Shown piece by piece: positions 1 through 8,431 of a stretch of DNA of 64,000 nt. Source of the stretch: Salinibacillus kushneri (GTDB lineage Bacteria > Bacillota > Bacilli > Bacillales > Alkalibacillaceae); NCBI RefSeq assembly GCF_900111405.1, contig NZ_FOHJ01000012.1, positions 1 through 64,000 on the forward strand. Direction: 5' to 3'. A model generated the notes under the pieces. That model was given only the letters and a program-made list of their open reading frames with translations. It searched no databases and was not told where the DNA came from. Within the stretch, counting starts at the first letter, position 1, and each line of letters starts with the position of its first letter. A program made the translations under genes and the position numbers.

Positions 1-6
1 AATTCA

Positions 7-150
7 TTAAATGAAATCGTTATAGCCATCTTCATATACTACTTCTTCACCAAATCTTCCATCTAACTCTTCGCCATACTCCACTTCTTCTAAGTCATCG
101 AATTCAATTTCCGGATCTGTTTGAAAGAAATTTAAAATTCTTTTAAACAT
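7..150 (-). CDS. Small acidic phage protein, 47 aa
   Basis: ATG at 150 is preceded by a good ribosome site (GAGGTGAATCC). The product starts MFKRILNFFQTDPE, then becomes very acidic (many Glu/Asp, few Lys) and ends ...DGYNDFI. No family is recognised. It lies after the terminator that closes the tail operon, so it needs its own start of transcription; a possible extended -10 (TGC TACATT) with a TTGTAG upstream is visible at about 170-200. It could be a late accessory or lysis-adjacent gene. Its place at the end of the tail genes is compatible with either. Confidence 0.55.
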   Translation of the reverse strand: MFKRILNFFQTDPEIEFDDLEEVEYGEELDGRFGEEVVYEDGYNDFI

Positions 151-248
151 GGATTCACCTCAACTTGTTAGAAGGTTATTTTAATGTAGCATATCCATAT
201 TAACTACAAGTTATAAGTTTGTTCGATTTCTGTAAATTAAATGTACGC

Positions 249-273
249 ATAAAAAATACGCCTTACTTGGCGT
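249..273 (-). terminator. Rho-independent terminator closing the tail operon
   Basis: On the minus strand ACGCC-AAGTAA-GGCGT forms a short hairpin that overlaps the stop codon of the DUF1617 gene and is followed by ATTTTTTATG. Five base pairs with a six-T run, so moderate strength. Confidence 0.6.
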
Positions 274-667
274 CTTCAAACTGCTGACATAAATAGTCGT
301 AAACCTGTGCTTCCTGACCACTAAACTCTTCGTCAGTTTTTAACAAAGCGTCAGCTACAGTTTGTAGCATAATTCTATTGTCTTCCCCTTCTACAACTAA
401 GTGTTCGTTAAATAACTCTTCTACTTCGTTTTGAAAACCTACATGGTCTTCAATTTGAAACCGGCCATTTTCTTCCTTCGGATTACCTTTTTCGTCTACG
501 TAACTATACTCTTTTGCTAATTTAACGCGTTGTTCTTCCACTTCTTTTAAACGGTCAGACATTATATTGACAAGCTTTGTTCTATGCCTTGATTGCTTGC
601 CTTTCAAAGTCAAGTTAAAAAGAAGTTCCGCTGCTTCCTTTAAATAAACGTTTTTGATCTTAAACAC
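263..667 (-). CDS. DUF1617 family phage protein, 134 aa
   Basis: A small protein found near the end of tail operons in many Firmicutes siphophages. The recognisable core is LLFNLTLKGKQSRHRTK followed by a helical, charged segment (KLVNIMSDRLKEVEEQRVKL) and the 'DEKGNPK' turn, which fits DUF1617. Function is unknown; position suggests a baseplate or tail accessory role or a late non-structural one. Start chosen at ATG 667; the upstream AAGGGGTG is an adequate ribosome site. Confidence 0.75.
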   Translation of the reverse strand: MFKIKNVYLKEAAELLFNLTLKGKQSRHRTKLVNIMSDRLKEVEEQRVKLAKEYSYVDEKGNPKEENGRFQIEDHVGFQNEVEELFNEHLVVEGEDNRIMLQTVADALLKTDEEFSGQEAQVYDYLCQQFEDAK

Positions 668-689
668 TTTAAAACACCCCTTATTTTAT

Positions 690-857
690 TTACATAGAAA
701 GGTTTGACTGTTTACCATATATAGCTTCTTCTAGTTGCTCTATACGCTTTACTAACTCTTCATAATTAGCGAGTTCTCCCTTTCCTTTTTGATTTTTTTG
801 TTTCTTCGCCTTGTTCTTTACACCTATATTTTTCTCTTTTGGCTCTAGCTTGATAAT
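690..857 (-). CDS. Small phage protein, 55 aa, apparent ATT start
   Basis: An open frame between the upstream 132-aa gene and the DUF1617 gene has no ATG, GTG or TTG start. Its first usable codon is ATT at 857-855, sharing one base with the TAA stop of the upstream gene and standing six bases after AAGGA. The product is a Lys-rich N-terminus followed by a coiled-coil-like tail (ANYEELVKRIEQLEEAIYGK). Short proteins of this style are common at this spot in siphophages. A rival frame starting ATG at 864 gives only 32 basic residues. ATT initiation is known for infC, but here it is inference. Confidence 0.5.
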   Translation of the reverse strand: MIKLEPKEKNIGVKNKAKKQKNQKGKGELANYEELVKRIEQLEEAIYGKQSNLSM

Positions 858-1255
858 TAATCATCCTTTTCTTGTAAATCTCTCTTATGCCTTTTTGCTG
901 GCTTTGGTTTTACTATTCGGGTAACATGTCCTTCTTTACTTCCATCAGGTTTTACTTCAATACTTATAAACATATGAAATAATTTATATTCTCCTGTATA
1001 TGATGGAGGGAATTCATCATCCAAATATGTCTTTTCCAAGCTAAAAAAGAATGTATTCTCATCGGTTAATATATAAAGGTCATAAAGAACCGGTAATGAC
1101 TCGTCCGGTTCTAAATTAAAAGTTGTTTTTTCAAAGTAGCTAGGGTTATCTTTATTTTGTATCATTCCCGGGCTTATAGTTACCGCGTTATTTCCTATTG
1201 ACACGTCAAGCCCTTCCATATAGTTGACGTTAGCTACTTCCCGTCTTTTTATCAA
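857..1255 (-). CDS. Hypothetical phage tail-module protein, 132 aa
   Basis: Starts at TTG 1255, seven bases after a perfect AAGGAGG. Mostly beta-strand-like sequence with many aromatic residues (YDLYILTDENTFFFSLEK) and a basic C-terminus (KPKPAKRHKRDLQEKDD). It sits directly downstream of the tail fibre and is probably a small baseplate or fibre-associated protein. No family is recognised with confidence. Confidence 0.65.
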   Translation of the reverse strand: MIKRREVANVNYMEGLDVSIGNNAVTISPGMIQNKDNPSYFEKTTFNLEPDESLPVLYDLYILTDENTFFFSLEKTYLDDEFPPSYTGEYKLFHMFISIEVKPDGSKEGHVTRIVKPKPAKRHKRDLQEKDD

Positions 1256-1273
1256 GCAATAGCCTCCTTTTAA

Positions 1274-4200
1274 TTAATTTGCTGGCTCATAGACTATCAT
1301 AACGTTAACATTATAGGTTCTATTATCAGCACCGGTGTCCCCTGTAATATTTCTTACGTACATTCGAAACCCTGTATTGCTAACATTCTCGGCTCTTGCT
1401 AACATATGGTTACTCCACGCGCCTTCTATTTGCACGAATACGGCGAAGATGTTTTGTGCACTGCTGAAGGTGTAATCCCCGTGGTTAGATCCCGAGGTAA
1501 AAGGGATTTCCCAACGATCTATAAATATAACACCATTGTTATTAAGTGCGCCTCTTTCGCTCTCGACATTACCGTCAACGCGAAGACCTACCGCGTGCAC
1601 ATAATCACCGTTAGTATCTATCCATGTGTCTATAGGGAGGTAGGCTTCGTCTGTATACACTCCTGTAAAAGTGGACCCATCCGCTCTGTCTATTTTAAGT
1701 AATTGTTCAGCGGTTCCACTTAATTCCCCTGTATACTGCCAAACTTCAAAGCCGAAACGTTCGTTATCCTCACCAGGGGAATCGCTACTACGTCCTGTAT
1801 ATACGTGAACTCCACCCCAGTCGTAGTTAGTAGAATCGTAGTTTAAAATATCGATAGAAGGAACGTTATTATTGAAAACCCCGCCCCAATTAGCCGTATA
1901 AGTTGAACGCAAACGTAAAACGCCGTCCCAGTATCCGTCTTTTCTTGGGGAGCCAGCTAAAATAGAGGATCGGTTCTTTAGGTCAACATTATAAAAGTTC
2001 ATATGATGGTTTTGAGTTTCTGATTCCGCTATGGAAAAATAATCACCGAAATTGACAATTCCAAAACCTCTTTTTGAGGTATCCTCTGACTTCCATGCAG
2101 CGCCCATAGTACCCCTTAATCCGTAGTCAGAACCACTATCATAGAAGTATGCCTCGTAGTTAGAGATATTTATCATATCTCGACCGTCAATTTTAGACTT
2201 TATAGCACCGTCTGAAATTTCTACGGAGTTGGCTCCGTTTGTACTTACCAAACTCACCCCTTTAAGTGTTCCTGTGGATATTTTATCGGCGGTTAAATCA
2301 TTGATTAAGGCGCTTCCTATCATTTTTCTGACTTCGACATTCGTGAAGTACCAATGGCCAAAGTTACTACTAGCATTTATCAACGTCCACGTACGAGCCT
2401 CTACAGCGTCAGTAGGTATTGTAATCGTCGCGGTTCTTTTAGCGTTCTTTTCCATACTAGGGCTTATAGACGTACCCATTAGATGTTGCGTACTACCGTC
2501 CTTGAATTTAACTTGCAACCCAACCCCGAACGTTTGGCTACTTTCATTAGACCATGCTTGATAATTAACTAATACCTGTTCTCCCTCTATTACCGGAAAC
2601 CATTTTTTAGTATAAGCGTTTCTTCCGGTTTGTTCTCCTATTTGCTGTGTAGGGTCTGTCGAAGAACCACTACTTATTCCTACTACACTTCCCGTCCACT
2701 CGTCTCCGAAACGGGAGAAAGTAGGTTCGGGACATAAGTTAGTGAAATCCCCAACAACTAAACGTTCAGTGGATAAATAACCTGAAGTTATTTTATTAGC
2801 ACTAAGTTCATTAATATGCGCATCAGTGATAGTCGCTTTTGCTATTTTCGCCCCATCCACGGCTAAATCTGCGATTTTAGCATTAGTTACTACTGCATCT
2901 TGTAGTTGAGCAGTAGATACCGCTAAATTAGCTATCTTTGCATTAGTAACCGCTTGGTTTTGAATAGCTGCGTTTCCTACCGCTAAGTTTGCAATTTTGG
3001 TTTCTTTAACAGAAGCATCAGCTAACTTTTCAGCAGTTACTGCTAAATCTGCTAACTTTTCAGCATTAACTGCACCTATTGCAATATCAATATCTTGTAC
3101 TCTCGCTGTAGTAGCAGTAAATTCTTCCGTATAATCACTTGGAGTACCATGAGTATTTACTGCTCTTAATCGGTAATACCATTGTTCATCAGTATTCGCT
3201 TCATGATTATATCCCCCTGACTTTCCTCTCCAAACTAAATTAGAACTGTCAGGAACAAAGTCTTTTACTTGTGACGCATAAACTTCGTAAGCTGCAATAT
3301 AAGATGATGGATTATAGTCCCACATGAGTTGAATAATCTTAAATAATCCATTAGCTGTAAAATTACTTGGTACAGGTGGAACTTCATCAGGAAAGCTTTC
3401 ATCTGTTATCTCACTACTTTTATCCCACAAGCCTTCTTTTTCGGTTAATTTACTTTCAACTTGTTCAAGACGTTCAGATTCATTGTCTGTTAAGATTGGG
3501 TCTCCAATTTCAACTTCGGCATCGGAAAAGTCATCAATGTTGTAACGGTGACGAATAACACGTTGCTCCGTTACAATATCTAACTCTTCAATAAAGGCAT
3601 GTGTGGTATCACCTAAACGTACCTTTTTATGCTCATAGCCTGATATATGTTCTAATGTTCTAACGGTCATTTTGGTATTAATATTAGGTTCAGTAGAGCC
3701 TTGAAGTTTCGTCCATGTTTTCTCTAATAAGCGTGCTGGGTCTTCTTCTTGAGAATCAACGAACTCACCTTCGCGGTGGATTCGTTCACCATCTTTTAAC
3801 CTTCCCCATCTTGCTAAAGCATCTGGATCACCAACCCATGTTTGACCTATTGGCTTATCAACTGGATCACCATTTGCTGTACTCCATTCAACATCAGCAA
3901 TATTAATATGGCGTGTATAACCACCGTTGTCGGTCTCTAGTGATTTACCATAACCATATAGGGCAGTAATGGGATAAGATTGAATGGTGACTTCTACACT
4001 TTCAATATCCATACCCACTTCAAAACGATGACCAGTGTCTGCTCCACGACGTGTTAATAAATCAATGTATCGACCTGTAATACCTGATTCATCAAATTCA
4101 ACTCGATCTCGAACTTCACCACCCCAAGTATTAGTAATTTTCTCGACAGATTTAGCAGCACTGATCCGATAAAAATTAGTACTTTTCACTCCTAATTCAG

Positions 4201-4585
4201 CAACTATCCCCGGTTGATATCTTGTTCTTTCTAATGCTATTGATAAAGCAGCTTCAGCTGTAGCATCTTGAGGACGCTTATCTTCAATCCGTGTTTCAGT
4301 TATTTCATTCATACCACTAATACAAATGGCGGTTATTTCATCAAGGTTTTCATCAAGTTCTTTGATTACAAATAAACGCCAAACACCATCTATATCTTGA
4401 ACCGCAACTTGATTTTCACCTTTGATATATTGACTATCAAAGTGACTAGTAGGCACTGTGAACTCAAATTCAGTTGTTTCATTTAGCAAATCATCTAAAT
4501 AAGGTGATTCATACGGACATGTCTCATCACTATCATTGCTAAGTGAGGTTAATAGATTATCATCTTGATCAAAAACATAAATCAT
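1274..4585 (-). CDS. Phage tail endopeptidase / tail fibre (Tal-like), 1103 aa
   Basis: Tip protein of the siphovirus tail that completes the baseplate and contacts the cell wall. Residues about 1-370 resemble the N-terminal hub and Phage_endo region of Tal proteins (DVRR-like 'VEKITNTWGGEVRDRVEFDE', 'KVRLGDTTHAF'). Residues about 395-495 look like a fibronectin type III domain (PPVPSNFTANG ... YYRLRAVNTHGTPSDY). About 500-600 is a run of short helical repeats (AEKLADLAV, NAKIANLAV), then a carbohydrate-binding-like stretch from NLCPEPTFSRFG, then a glycine- and aromatic-rich C-terminus ending VYEPAN, the likely receptor-binding part. ATG 4585 overlaps the Dit stop as TGATG with GAGGTGG ahead, which is why this start is preferred to GTG 4594. 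Confidence 0.85.
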   Translation of the reverse strand: MIYVFDQDDNLLTSLSNDSDETCPYESPYLDDLLNETTEFEFTVPTSHFDSQYIKGENQVAVQDIDGVWRLFVIKELDENLDEITAICISGMNEITETRIEDKRPQDATAEAALSIALERTRYQPGIVAELGVKSTNFYRISAAKSVEKITNTWGGEVRDRVEFDESGITGRYIDLLTRRGADTGHRFEVGMDIESVEVTIQSYPITALYGYGKSLETDNGGYTRHINIADVEWSTANGDPVDKPIGQTWVGDPDALARWGRLKDGERIHREGEFVDSQEEDPARLLEKTWTKLQGSTEPNINTKMTVRTLEHISGYEHKKVRLGDTTHAFIEELDIVTEQRVIRHRYNIDDFSDAEVEIGDPILTDNESERLEQVESKLTEKEGLWDKSSEITDESFPDEVPPVPSNFTANGLFKIIQLMWDYNPSSYIAAYEVYASQVKDFVPDSSNLVWRGKSGGYNHEANTDEQWYYRLRAVNTHGTPSDYTEEFTATTARVQDIDIAIGAVNAEKLADLAVTAEKLADASVKETKIANLAVGNAAIQNQAVTNAKIANLAVSTAQLQDAVVTNAKIADLAVDGAKIAKATITDAHINELSANKITSGYLSTERLVVGDFTNLCPEPTFSRFGDEWTGSVVGISSGSSTDPTQQIGEQTGRNAYTKKWFPVIEGEQVLVNYQAWSNESSQTFGVGLQVKFKDGSTQHLMGTSISPSMEKNAKRTATITIPTDAVEARTWTLINASSNFGHWYFTNVEVRKMIGSALINDLTADKISTGTLKGVSLVSTNGANSVEISDGAIKSKIDGRDMINISNYEAYFYDSGSDYGLRGTMGAAWKSEDTSKRGFGIVNFGDYFSIAESETQNHHMNFYNVDLKNRSSILAGSPRKDGYWDGVLRLRSTYTANWGGVFNNNVPSIDILNYDSTNYDWGGVHVYTGRSSDSPGEDNERFGFEVWQYTGELSGTAEQLLKIDRADGSTFTGVYTDEAYLPIDTWIDTNGDYVHAVGLRVDGNVESERGALNNNGVIFIDRWEIPFTSGSNHGDYTFSSAQNIFAVFVQIEGAWSNHMLARAENVSNTGFRMYVRNITGDTGADNRTYNVNVMIVYEPAN
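2785..3085 (-). repeat. Tandem degenerate repeats inside the tail fibre gene
   Basis: About eight to nine copies of a short unit encode variants of 'A-V-x-x-A-K-I-A-x-L-A' (NAEKLADLAV, TAEKLADASV, ETKIANLAV, NAKIANLAV, NAKIADLAV, GAKIAKATI). At DNA level the repeats are imperfect (for example recurring CTAAATCTGC and CTAACTTTTCAGCA). They are likely to form a trimeric helical or beta-solenoid stalk between the FnIII domain and the C-terminal binding region. Confidence 0.75.
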
Positions 4586-5289
4586 CACTGCCACCTCACT
4601 TTATAGGTCATGTCAGCTGGTTGGGTAGATGTTAAAGTGTTTTCACCTGGTTTGATTGAAAACCATTTACTTATAGTCCAAGCTAATGCGGTCATTTGGA
4701 CATTCCCATTAATAGAAATTTTCTGAGTCGAGAAATTAAGTTCTAATACATCCCCGTTCTGGAAATCATAATTAACTTTTACCCTCTCCCCATCTTGATT
4801 ACTGACTTCAAATGAGCTTGCTGATTCTGAAAAATCAACTGTAATGATTGGAAAAGTGGGAGATGTACCTCTATATGTGAATGAGTTGCCATCTACGGTT
4901 CTTTGCTTTTGTTGTCCTATCTTATCTGGGTCAGGGCAAACGATTCTAAATGAACCTTCATGCATAAAAAACAATTCCTGCCCTTCGCTGTTAGACTCTG
5001 GTTGACCAAAGTACGTTTTATCTGATTCATCCGGAAAGACAATAGGTACATCGTGATTTACGTTAAAAATACCATTTAATTCATCTATATTTTGTCTAAT
5101 TTCTGAACGAGTCGAACCTATTACTTGATAACTTATATCCAAGGTTCTGGGGGATCTTCTTTTCCGTTGAACAATACCTCCATCTCGAAAAGAAGATTCA
5201 ATAATTGAGAGCTCATAGTTTGTAAGTCCACGTCCATTAATTTCCTTAATATCCATATAAGAATTAACATCAATATTATTAAATAGCAT
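4585..5289 (-). CDS. Distal tail protein (Dit), 234 aa
   Basis: Forms the hexameric ring linking tail tube to baseplate in siphophages. The N-terminal half fits the Dit/SipT pattern: MLFNNIDVNSY, then 'SIIESSFRDGGIVQRKRRSPRTLDISYQVIG', then IDELNGIFN and 'VPIVFPDESDKTYFGQPES'. The C-terminal half carries a galectin-like beta sandwich (FPIITVDFSE ... INGNVQMT). Located between the tape measure and the endopeptidase, as expected. The start follows GGTGAGG. Confidence 0.85.
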   Translation of the reverse strand: MLFNNIDVNSYMDIKEINGRGLTNYELSIIESSFRDGGIVQRKRRSPRTLDISYQVIGSTRSEIRQNIDELNGIFNVNHDVPIVFPDESDKTYFGQPESNSEGQELFFMHEGSFRIVCPDPDKIGQQKQRTVDGNSFTYRGTSPTFPIITVDFSESASSFEVSNQDGERVKVNYDFQNGDVLELNFSTQKISINGNVQMTALAWTISKWFSIKPGENTLTSTQPADMTYKVRWQ

Positions 5290-5295
5290 CCGCCC

Positions 5296-7326
5296 TCACC
5301 CCCTTTTCTTTTTCAAACGGTACTTTTTCTGTTCCTGAGTTTTTGTGATGTCATCTACGTGAGCTTCGAATTCTTGACCTCCGAGAACTAATGATATATT
5401 GGATGTTTGTGGCATTTGTTGTTTTTGTCCTATATTTGGTCGACCAGAACTAATATTATCAATTTTATTCATGTTTTGAGTTCCGTTTTCCATCATTAGG
5501 TTTCCAACTTCAGGAGGTTGCAACATTCTTGATAATTGGTTTTGAACCCCTCTAGACGATCGTTTAATTGAGTCCTTAATAGGACCGCCAAAATCGAGTT
5601 TGTCAAGGTCCGATAATGGCCCTTCTTTAGCCGGGCTGAAAGGAAGAAAATTACGCACCTTATCCGCAATGTTTTTCACGGCATCAATTGCTTTTCCAGC
5701 TGCATTCTTTATCCCTTTTACCATTTGATTAATTAGACCCTTACCTGCCGATAAAAAAGAACCTCCTAAATTTTTCAATAAATTTAAAGCGTTCTTAATA
5801 GGTTTAATAATAGCGTCTTTTATAGAATTCCATATGGATTTCACTTGTCTTTTTAACGCTTTAAATGAAGACGTTACGGCATTTTTTAAGGAGTTAACTA
5901 TATTATGTCCTCGTGTTTTCGCTACTTTAAACTGATTGATTGCGGCATTCCACATGCGAGGAATGATATTGCCTATTTGGTTTGCCAATCCTTTGAAGAA
6001 ACTGACAATGTTTGTGATAAATCTCTTTATCAAGCTAATTCCAATCTTTGCGAATGATTTTATGAGGGCTACTACCTTTCCTACAATCATCAAGTTAAAA
6101 AGATTCCAAATCGCTTGAAGTGCTCCTGAGAAGAGACTTTTTATACCTTCCCACATTTTAGATATGTCACCGGTAAAAATACCTGTAAATACTTCGATGA
6201 TTCCCATAATCACCTTTAGTGCTCCGTTGATTACGCCTTTAATGTTCTCCCAAACTGTTTTGATAATAAAAAGCACAGCTGGCATAATCGTTTGAATGAT
6301 AGACTGAATCAAAGAAAAGGCATTTTGGACTGCCTGCATAATTTGTTGGCCATTTTGCTGCCAGAATTGCTTAATGTTATTCCAGGTGGTCATAATAAAT
6401 TCTTTAACTTGCGTAAGCACGGTTTGAATCGTTTCCCAAATGCTTTGCATAGTTTCTTGATTTGTAGTAAACCATGTCTGGAACCACGTGATGACAGTTT
6501 GTACAGCTGTCACGACACTACTAATCACAGACCTAATAATATCGAAAGCTACTTGAATAACCTCCTGGATCATTGGCATATTTTCGTTGATCCATTCAAA
6601 TAGATATTGAAACATAGGCATTAATTCAACACCGATTTGAGTACCCACAGTCGAAAATTGATTTTTTAATTGCTGCCAACCCAACCTGAATTTTTCAGCT
6701 TGTTTGATTTGGTCCTCACTAATAACGTTGGCATTTCCTTTCATGTTTTCAAGCTCTTTGTTTGTCATGTTTAACACAGGTGCTAATTCCTCGCCGGTTG
6801 TTCCGAGAATAGCTGTAGCCAAAGCATTACGCTTTGTGACATTCTCCATCCCTTGAAGGGCTCCGATGGTCTCATTAAATAATTGCTCCTGAGATTTTAA
6901 TTGGCCATTATTATCGGTTACTGCAACGCCTAATTCTTTAAATAATTCAGCACCTTCGCCAGTTCCTTTTGCAGCGTCCATTGCTCTTTCTGAAAACATA
7001 GCGATATCTCCGGCAGCCTGTTCCATACTGAATCCAAAGTTCTTAGCAACATAATCCCATTCTTGAAATGCCTCCATGCTCATTCCAGCCGTTTGCGAGA
7101 ATTTATTAATTTCAGCACTTGCTGATGTTGCATGAGCAACCAAACCACCCATGGCTGCACCCGCGCCCGCCACTGCTGAACCTAAACCTACAGCAGCCGC
7201 TCCAGCTATTTTTCCTAAATTCTTTCCAAATGATGAAAACTTACTTTCACTCTGTTTCATTGTTTTTTCGAAGTTTTTGTCATCCAACCCAAGTGATGCA
7301 TATAGTTCTCCAACTTTGAGAGCCAT
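5296..7326 (-). CDS. Phage tail tape measure protein, 676 aa
   Basis: Sets tail length and is ejected with the DNA. Residues about 1-230 carry the TMP N-terminal domain (SKFSSFGKNLGK ... GAAAVGLGSAVAGAGAAMGG, 'FSMEQAAGDIAMFSERAMDAAKGTGEGAELFKELGV'). The middle has hydrophobic helical segments with evenly spaced Trp (W-N-N-I-K, W-E-T-I-Q, W-E-N-I-K, W-N-S-I-K). The C-terminus contains the usual 'FLPFSPAKEGPLSDLDKLDFGGPI' motif region. At about 1.5 angstrom per residue, 676 residues predict a tail near 100 nm, short for the group; this is inference. Confidence 0.92.
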   Translation of the reverse strand: MALKVGELYASLGLDDKNFEKTMKQSESKFSSFGKNLGKIAGAAAVGLGSAVAGAGAAMGGLVAHATSASAEINKFSQTAGMSMEAFQEWDYVAKNFGFSMEQAAGDIAMFSERAMDAAKGTGEGAELFKELGVAVTDNNGQLKSQEQLFNETIGALQGMENVTKRNALATAILGTTGEELAPVLNMTNKELENMKGNANVISEDQIKQAEKFRLGWQQLKNQFSTVGTQIGVELMPMFQYLFEWINENMPMIQEVIQVAFDIIRSVISSVVTAVQTVITWFQTWFTTNQETMQSIWETIQTVLTQVKEFIMTTWNNIKQFWQQNGQQIMQAVQNAFSLIQSIIQTIMPAVLFIIKTVWENIKGVINGALKVIMGIIEVFTGIFTGDISKMWEGIKSLFSGALQAIWNLFNLMIVGKVVALIKSFAKIGISLIKRFITNIVSFFKGLANQIGNIIPRMWNAAINQFKVAKTRGHNIVNSLKNAVTSSFKALKRQVKSIWNSIKDAIIKPIKNALNLLKNLGGSFLSAGKGLINQMVKGIKNAAGKAIDAVKNIADKVRNFLPFSPAKEGPLSDLDKLDFGGPIKDSIKRSSRGVQNQLSRMLQPPEVGNLMMENGTQNMNKIDNISSGRPNIGQKQQMPQTSNISLVLGGQEFEAHVDDITKTQEQKKYRLKKKRG

Positions 7327-7380
7327 GTGTCACCCTCCCTTCTTTAACAAATAAAAAAAGAGAGCCAAACATAGCCCTCT

Positions 7381-7674
7381 TTAACCCCAAACTCTCTCTA
7401 CTGCTCTTACAGCTGCTTCTGGGTTTTCTATAACTTGATTTTCCTCACGCAACATCACACGTAACATTGCGTCTGAGCTTAATCCTTTCAACAGAGAGAA
7501 GAACCTTCGTGCAGTCATATCATGGATATCCGTTGTTAAATCAATGCGATATTCCCGCTGAAAATCTGCCTCAATATAAGGCCATTGCCCTAAGATGTCA
7601 CTGATTTCGTTGTTGTTGGTATGTGCTTCTGAGCCTGTCCCTCTGTTGATTTCTGCTCCCCCATTCCACTCAAC
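7381..7674 (-). CDS. Tail assembly chaperone T extension (gpT-like), read by -1 frameshift
   Basis: A frame of 98 codons is open from just after a TGA at 7675-7677 to TAA at 7381. It overlaps the 3' end of the upstream chaperone gene in the -1 frame and has no start codon or ribosome site of its own. The translated part after the overlap (TNNNEISDILGQWPYIEADF ... LLKGLSSDAMLRVML ... AAVRAVERVWG) is clearly protein-like. As with lambda gpG-gpGT, it should be made only as a fusion. If slippage occurs at the G run at 7658-7662, the fusion is about 192 aa. Confidence 0.8.
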   Translation of the reverse strand, partial: VEWNGGAEINRGTGSEAHTNNNEISDILGQWPYIEADFQREYRIDLTTDIHDMTARRFFSLLKGLSSDAMLRVMLREENQVIENPEAAVRAVERVWG

Positions 7675-7958
7675 TCATTCATTGCCCATTTTAATATTTC
7701 CTGATATTCATCAAACCCAATTCCTGTTTCAAGTAAACGTTCATTTGTTTCTTTCCCAAATACATGCTCCATCATATCCATAGCTTCTTGAGTGGAGACG
7801 TCACCATCTGCCCCTTTATGGCTCTGCATACGCATCACTTTAAACATAATGACAGCTGGCAATGATTCAGGAAGGGTAAAAACTTCACCTTTTACTTTAA
7901 ACTGTTTAGGTTCCTTTTTCGTTTCTGAAAAATATGCATCAAAATCTTTCATACCCAT
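7590..7958 (-). CDS. Tail assembly chaperone G (gpG-like), 122 aa
   Basis: Short alpha-helical protein between the tail tube and tape measure genes, the usual place of the gpG chaperone that coats the tape measure protein during tail assembly. N-terminus MGMKDFDAYFSETKKEPKQF; the phrase 'LPAVIMFKVMRM' and the helical C-terminal half fit this family of Firmicutes tail chaperones. The tail end (QKSTEGQAQKHIPTTTKSVTS) is low-complexity, as expected where the frameshifted T frame overlaps. The termination product of this frame is the more abundant form in related phages. Confidence 0.8.
   Translation of the reverse strand: MGMKDFDAYFSETKKEPKQFKVKGEVFTLPESLPAVIMFKVMRMQSHKGADGDVSTQEAMDMMEHVFGKETNERLLETGIGFDEYQEILKWAMNELSGMGEQKSTEGQAQKHIPTTTKSVTS
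7658..7662 (-). other. Candidate -1 programmed frameshift site (G-G-GGG run)
   Basis: On the minus strand codons 99-101 of the G gene read ATG GGG GAG, giving five consecutive G. This is the best slippery sequence within the only stretch (7590-7674) where both frames are open. After a one-base slip the next codon is GGA and the T frame continues. The heptamer is not a perfect X-XXY-YYZ match, because the third G is followed by A, so this placement is inference. Confidence 0.55.
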
Positions 7959-7971
7959 GTTCTACTTCCTC

Positions 7972-8430
7972 CTATACTGCTGTTGTTTTTGTTATTGCAC
8001 CACTAACGGTTAATTCAGCCCCCCAAGAGGTAGGGTCCGTATTTCCGCCACCTTGATCACTAAGGTTAGCTGAGGCACTAAATTCACGAACATTACCGCC
8101 CGGGTCTGTTAACTTAAAATTACCTAAACCGTCCGGTCCTACTTGATCAGCTAAATCTTCGACGGCTTCTTGACCTGGATCTCTCTCACCTGTTTCAGGA
8201 TCAACTAAATATAACCCTTCTGCAGTTAACGAGTTACCACGTGAAGCTGGTAAATGTTCATTGTGACCATTACTATCAAAGGATGTGGTGTCAGCATCCT
8301 CTTTTTCACTACTAAATGTTAGTGTATTTAGCCCTAATATAGGAACATAAATAGCCTCTCCACTTGTTTCATCTGTTTCGGTTTGAACTTCTAATGTCCA
8401 ATCACGAGCTAAAACTTTACGCTTTGGCAT
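7972..8430 (-). CDS. Major tail (tube) protein, 152 aa
   Basis: Forms the stacked hexameric tube of the tail. Sequence: MPKRKVLARDWTLEVQTET ... TLTFSSEKEDADTTSFDSNG ... HLPASRGNSLTAEGLY ... SANLSDQGGGNTDPTSWGAELTVSGAITKTTAV. The 'DATSFDSNG'-like acidic loop and the final 'FxxxLxVSGAI' strand are typical of small phi13-type/Gram-positive tail tube proteins. It lies directly upstream of the chaperone pair and after the minor capsid genes, exactly as expected. Confidence 0.88.
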   Translation of the reverse strand: MPKRKVLARDWTLEVQTETDETSGEAIYVPILGLNTLTFSSEKEDADTTSFDSNGHNEHLPASRGNSLTAEGLYLVDPETGERDPGQEAVEDLADQVGPDGLGNFKLTDPGGNVREFSASANLSDQGGGNTDPTSWGAELTVSGAITKTTAV

Positions 8431-8431
8431 A

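Noticed and set aside
1406-2561. Plus-strand frames opposite the tail fibre
   Set aside because: No ribosome sites, poor composition and complete overlap with a well-supported gene.
2785-3085. CRISPR-like or other noncoding repeat array
   Set aside because: Repeats are in frame, degenerate, without spacers, and encode the stalk of the tail fibre.
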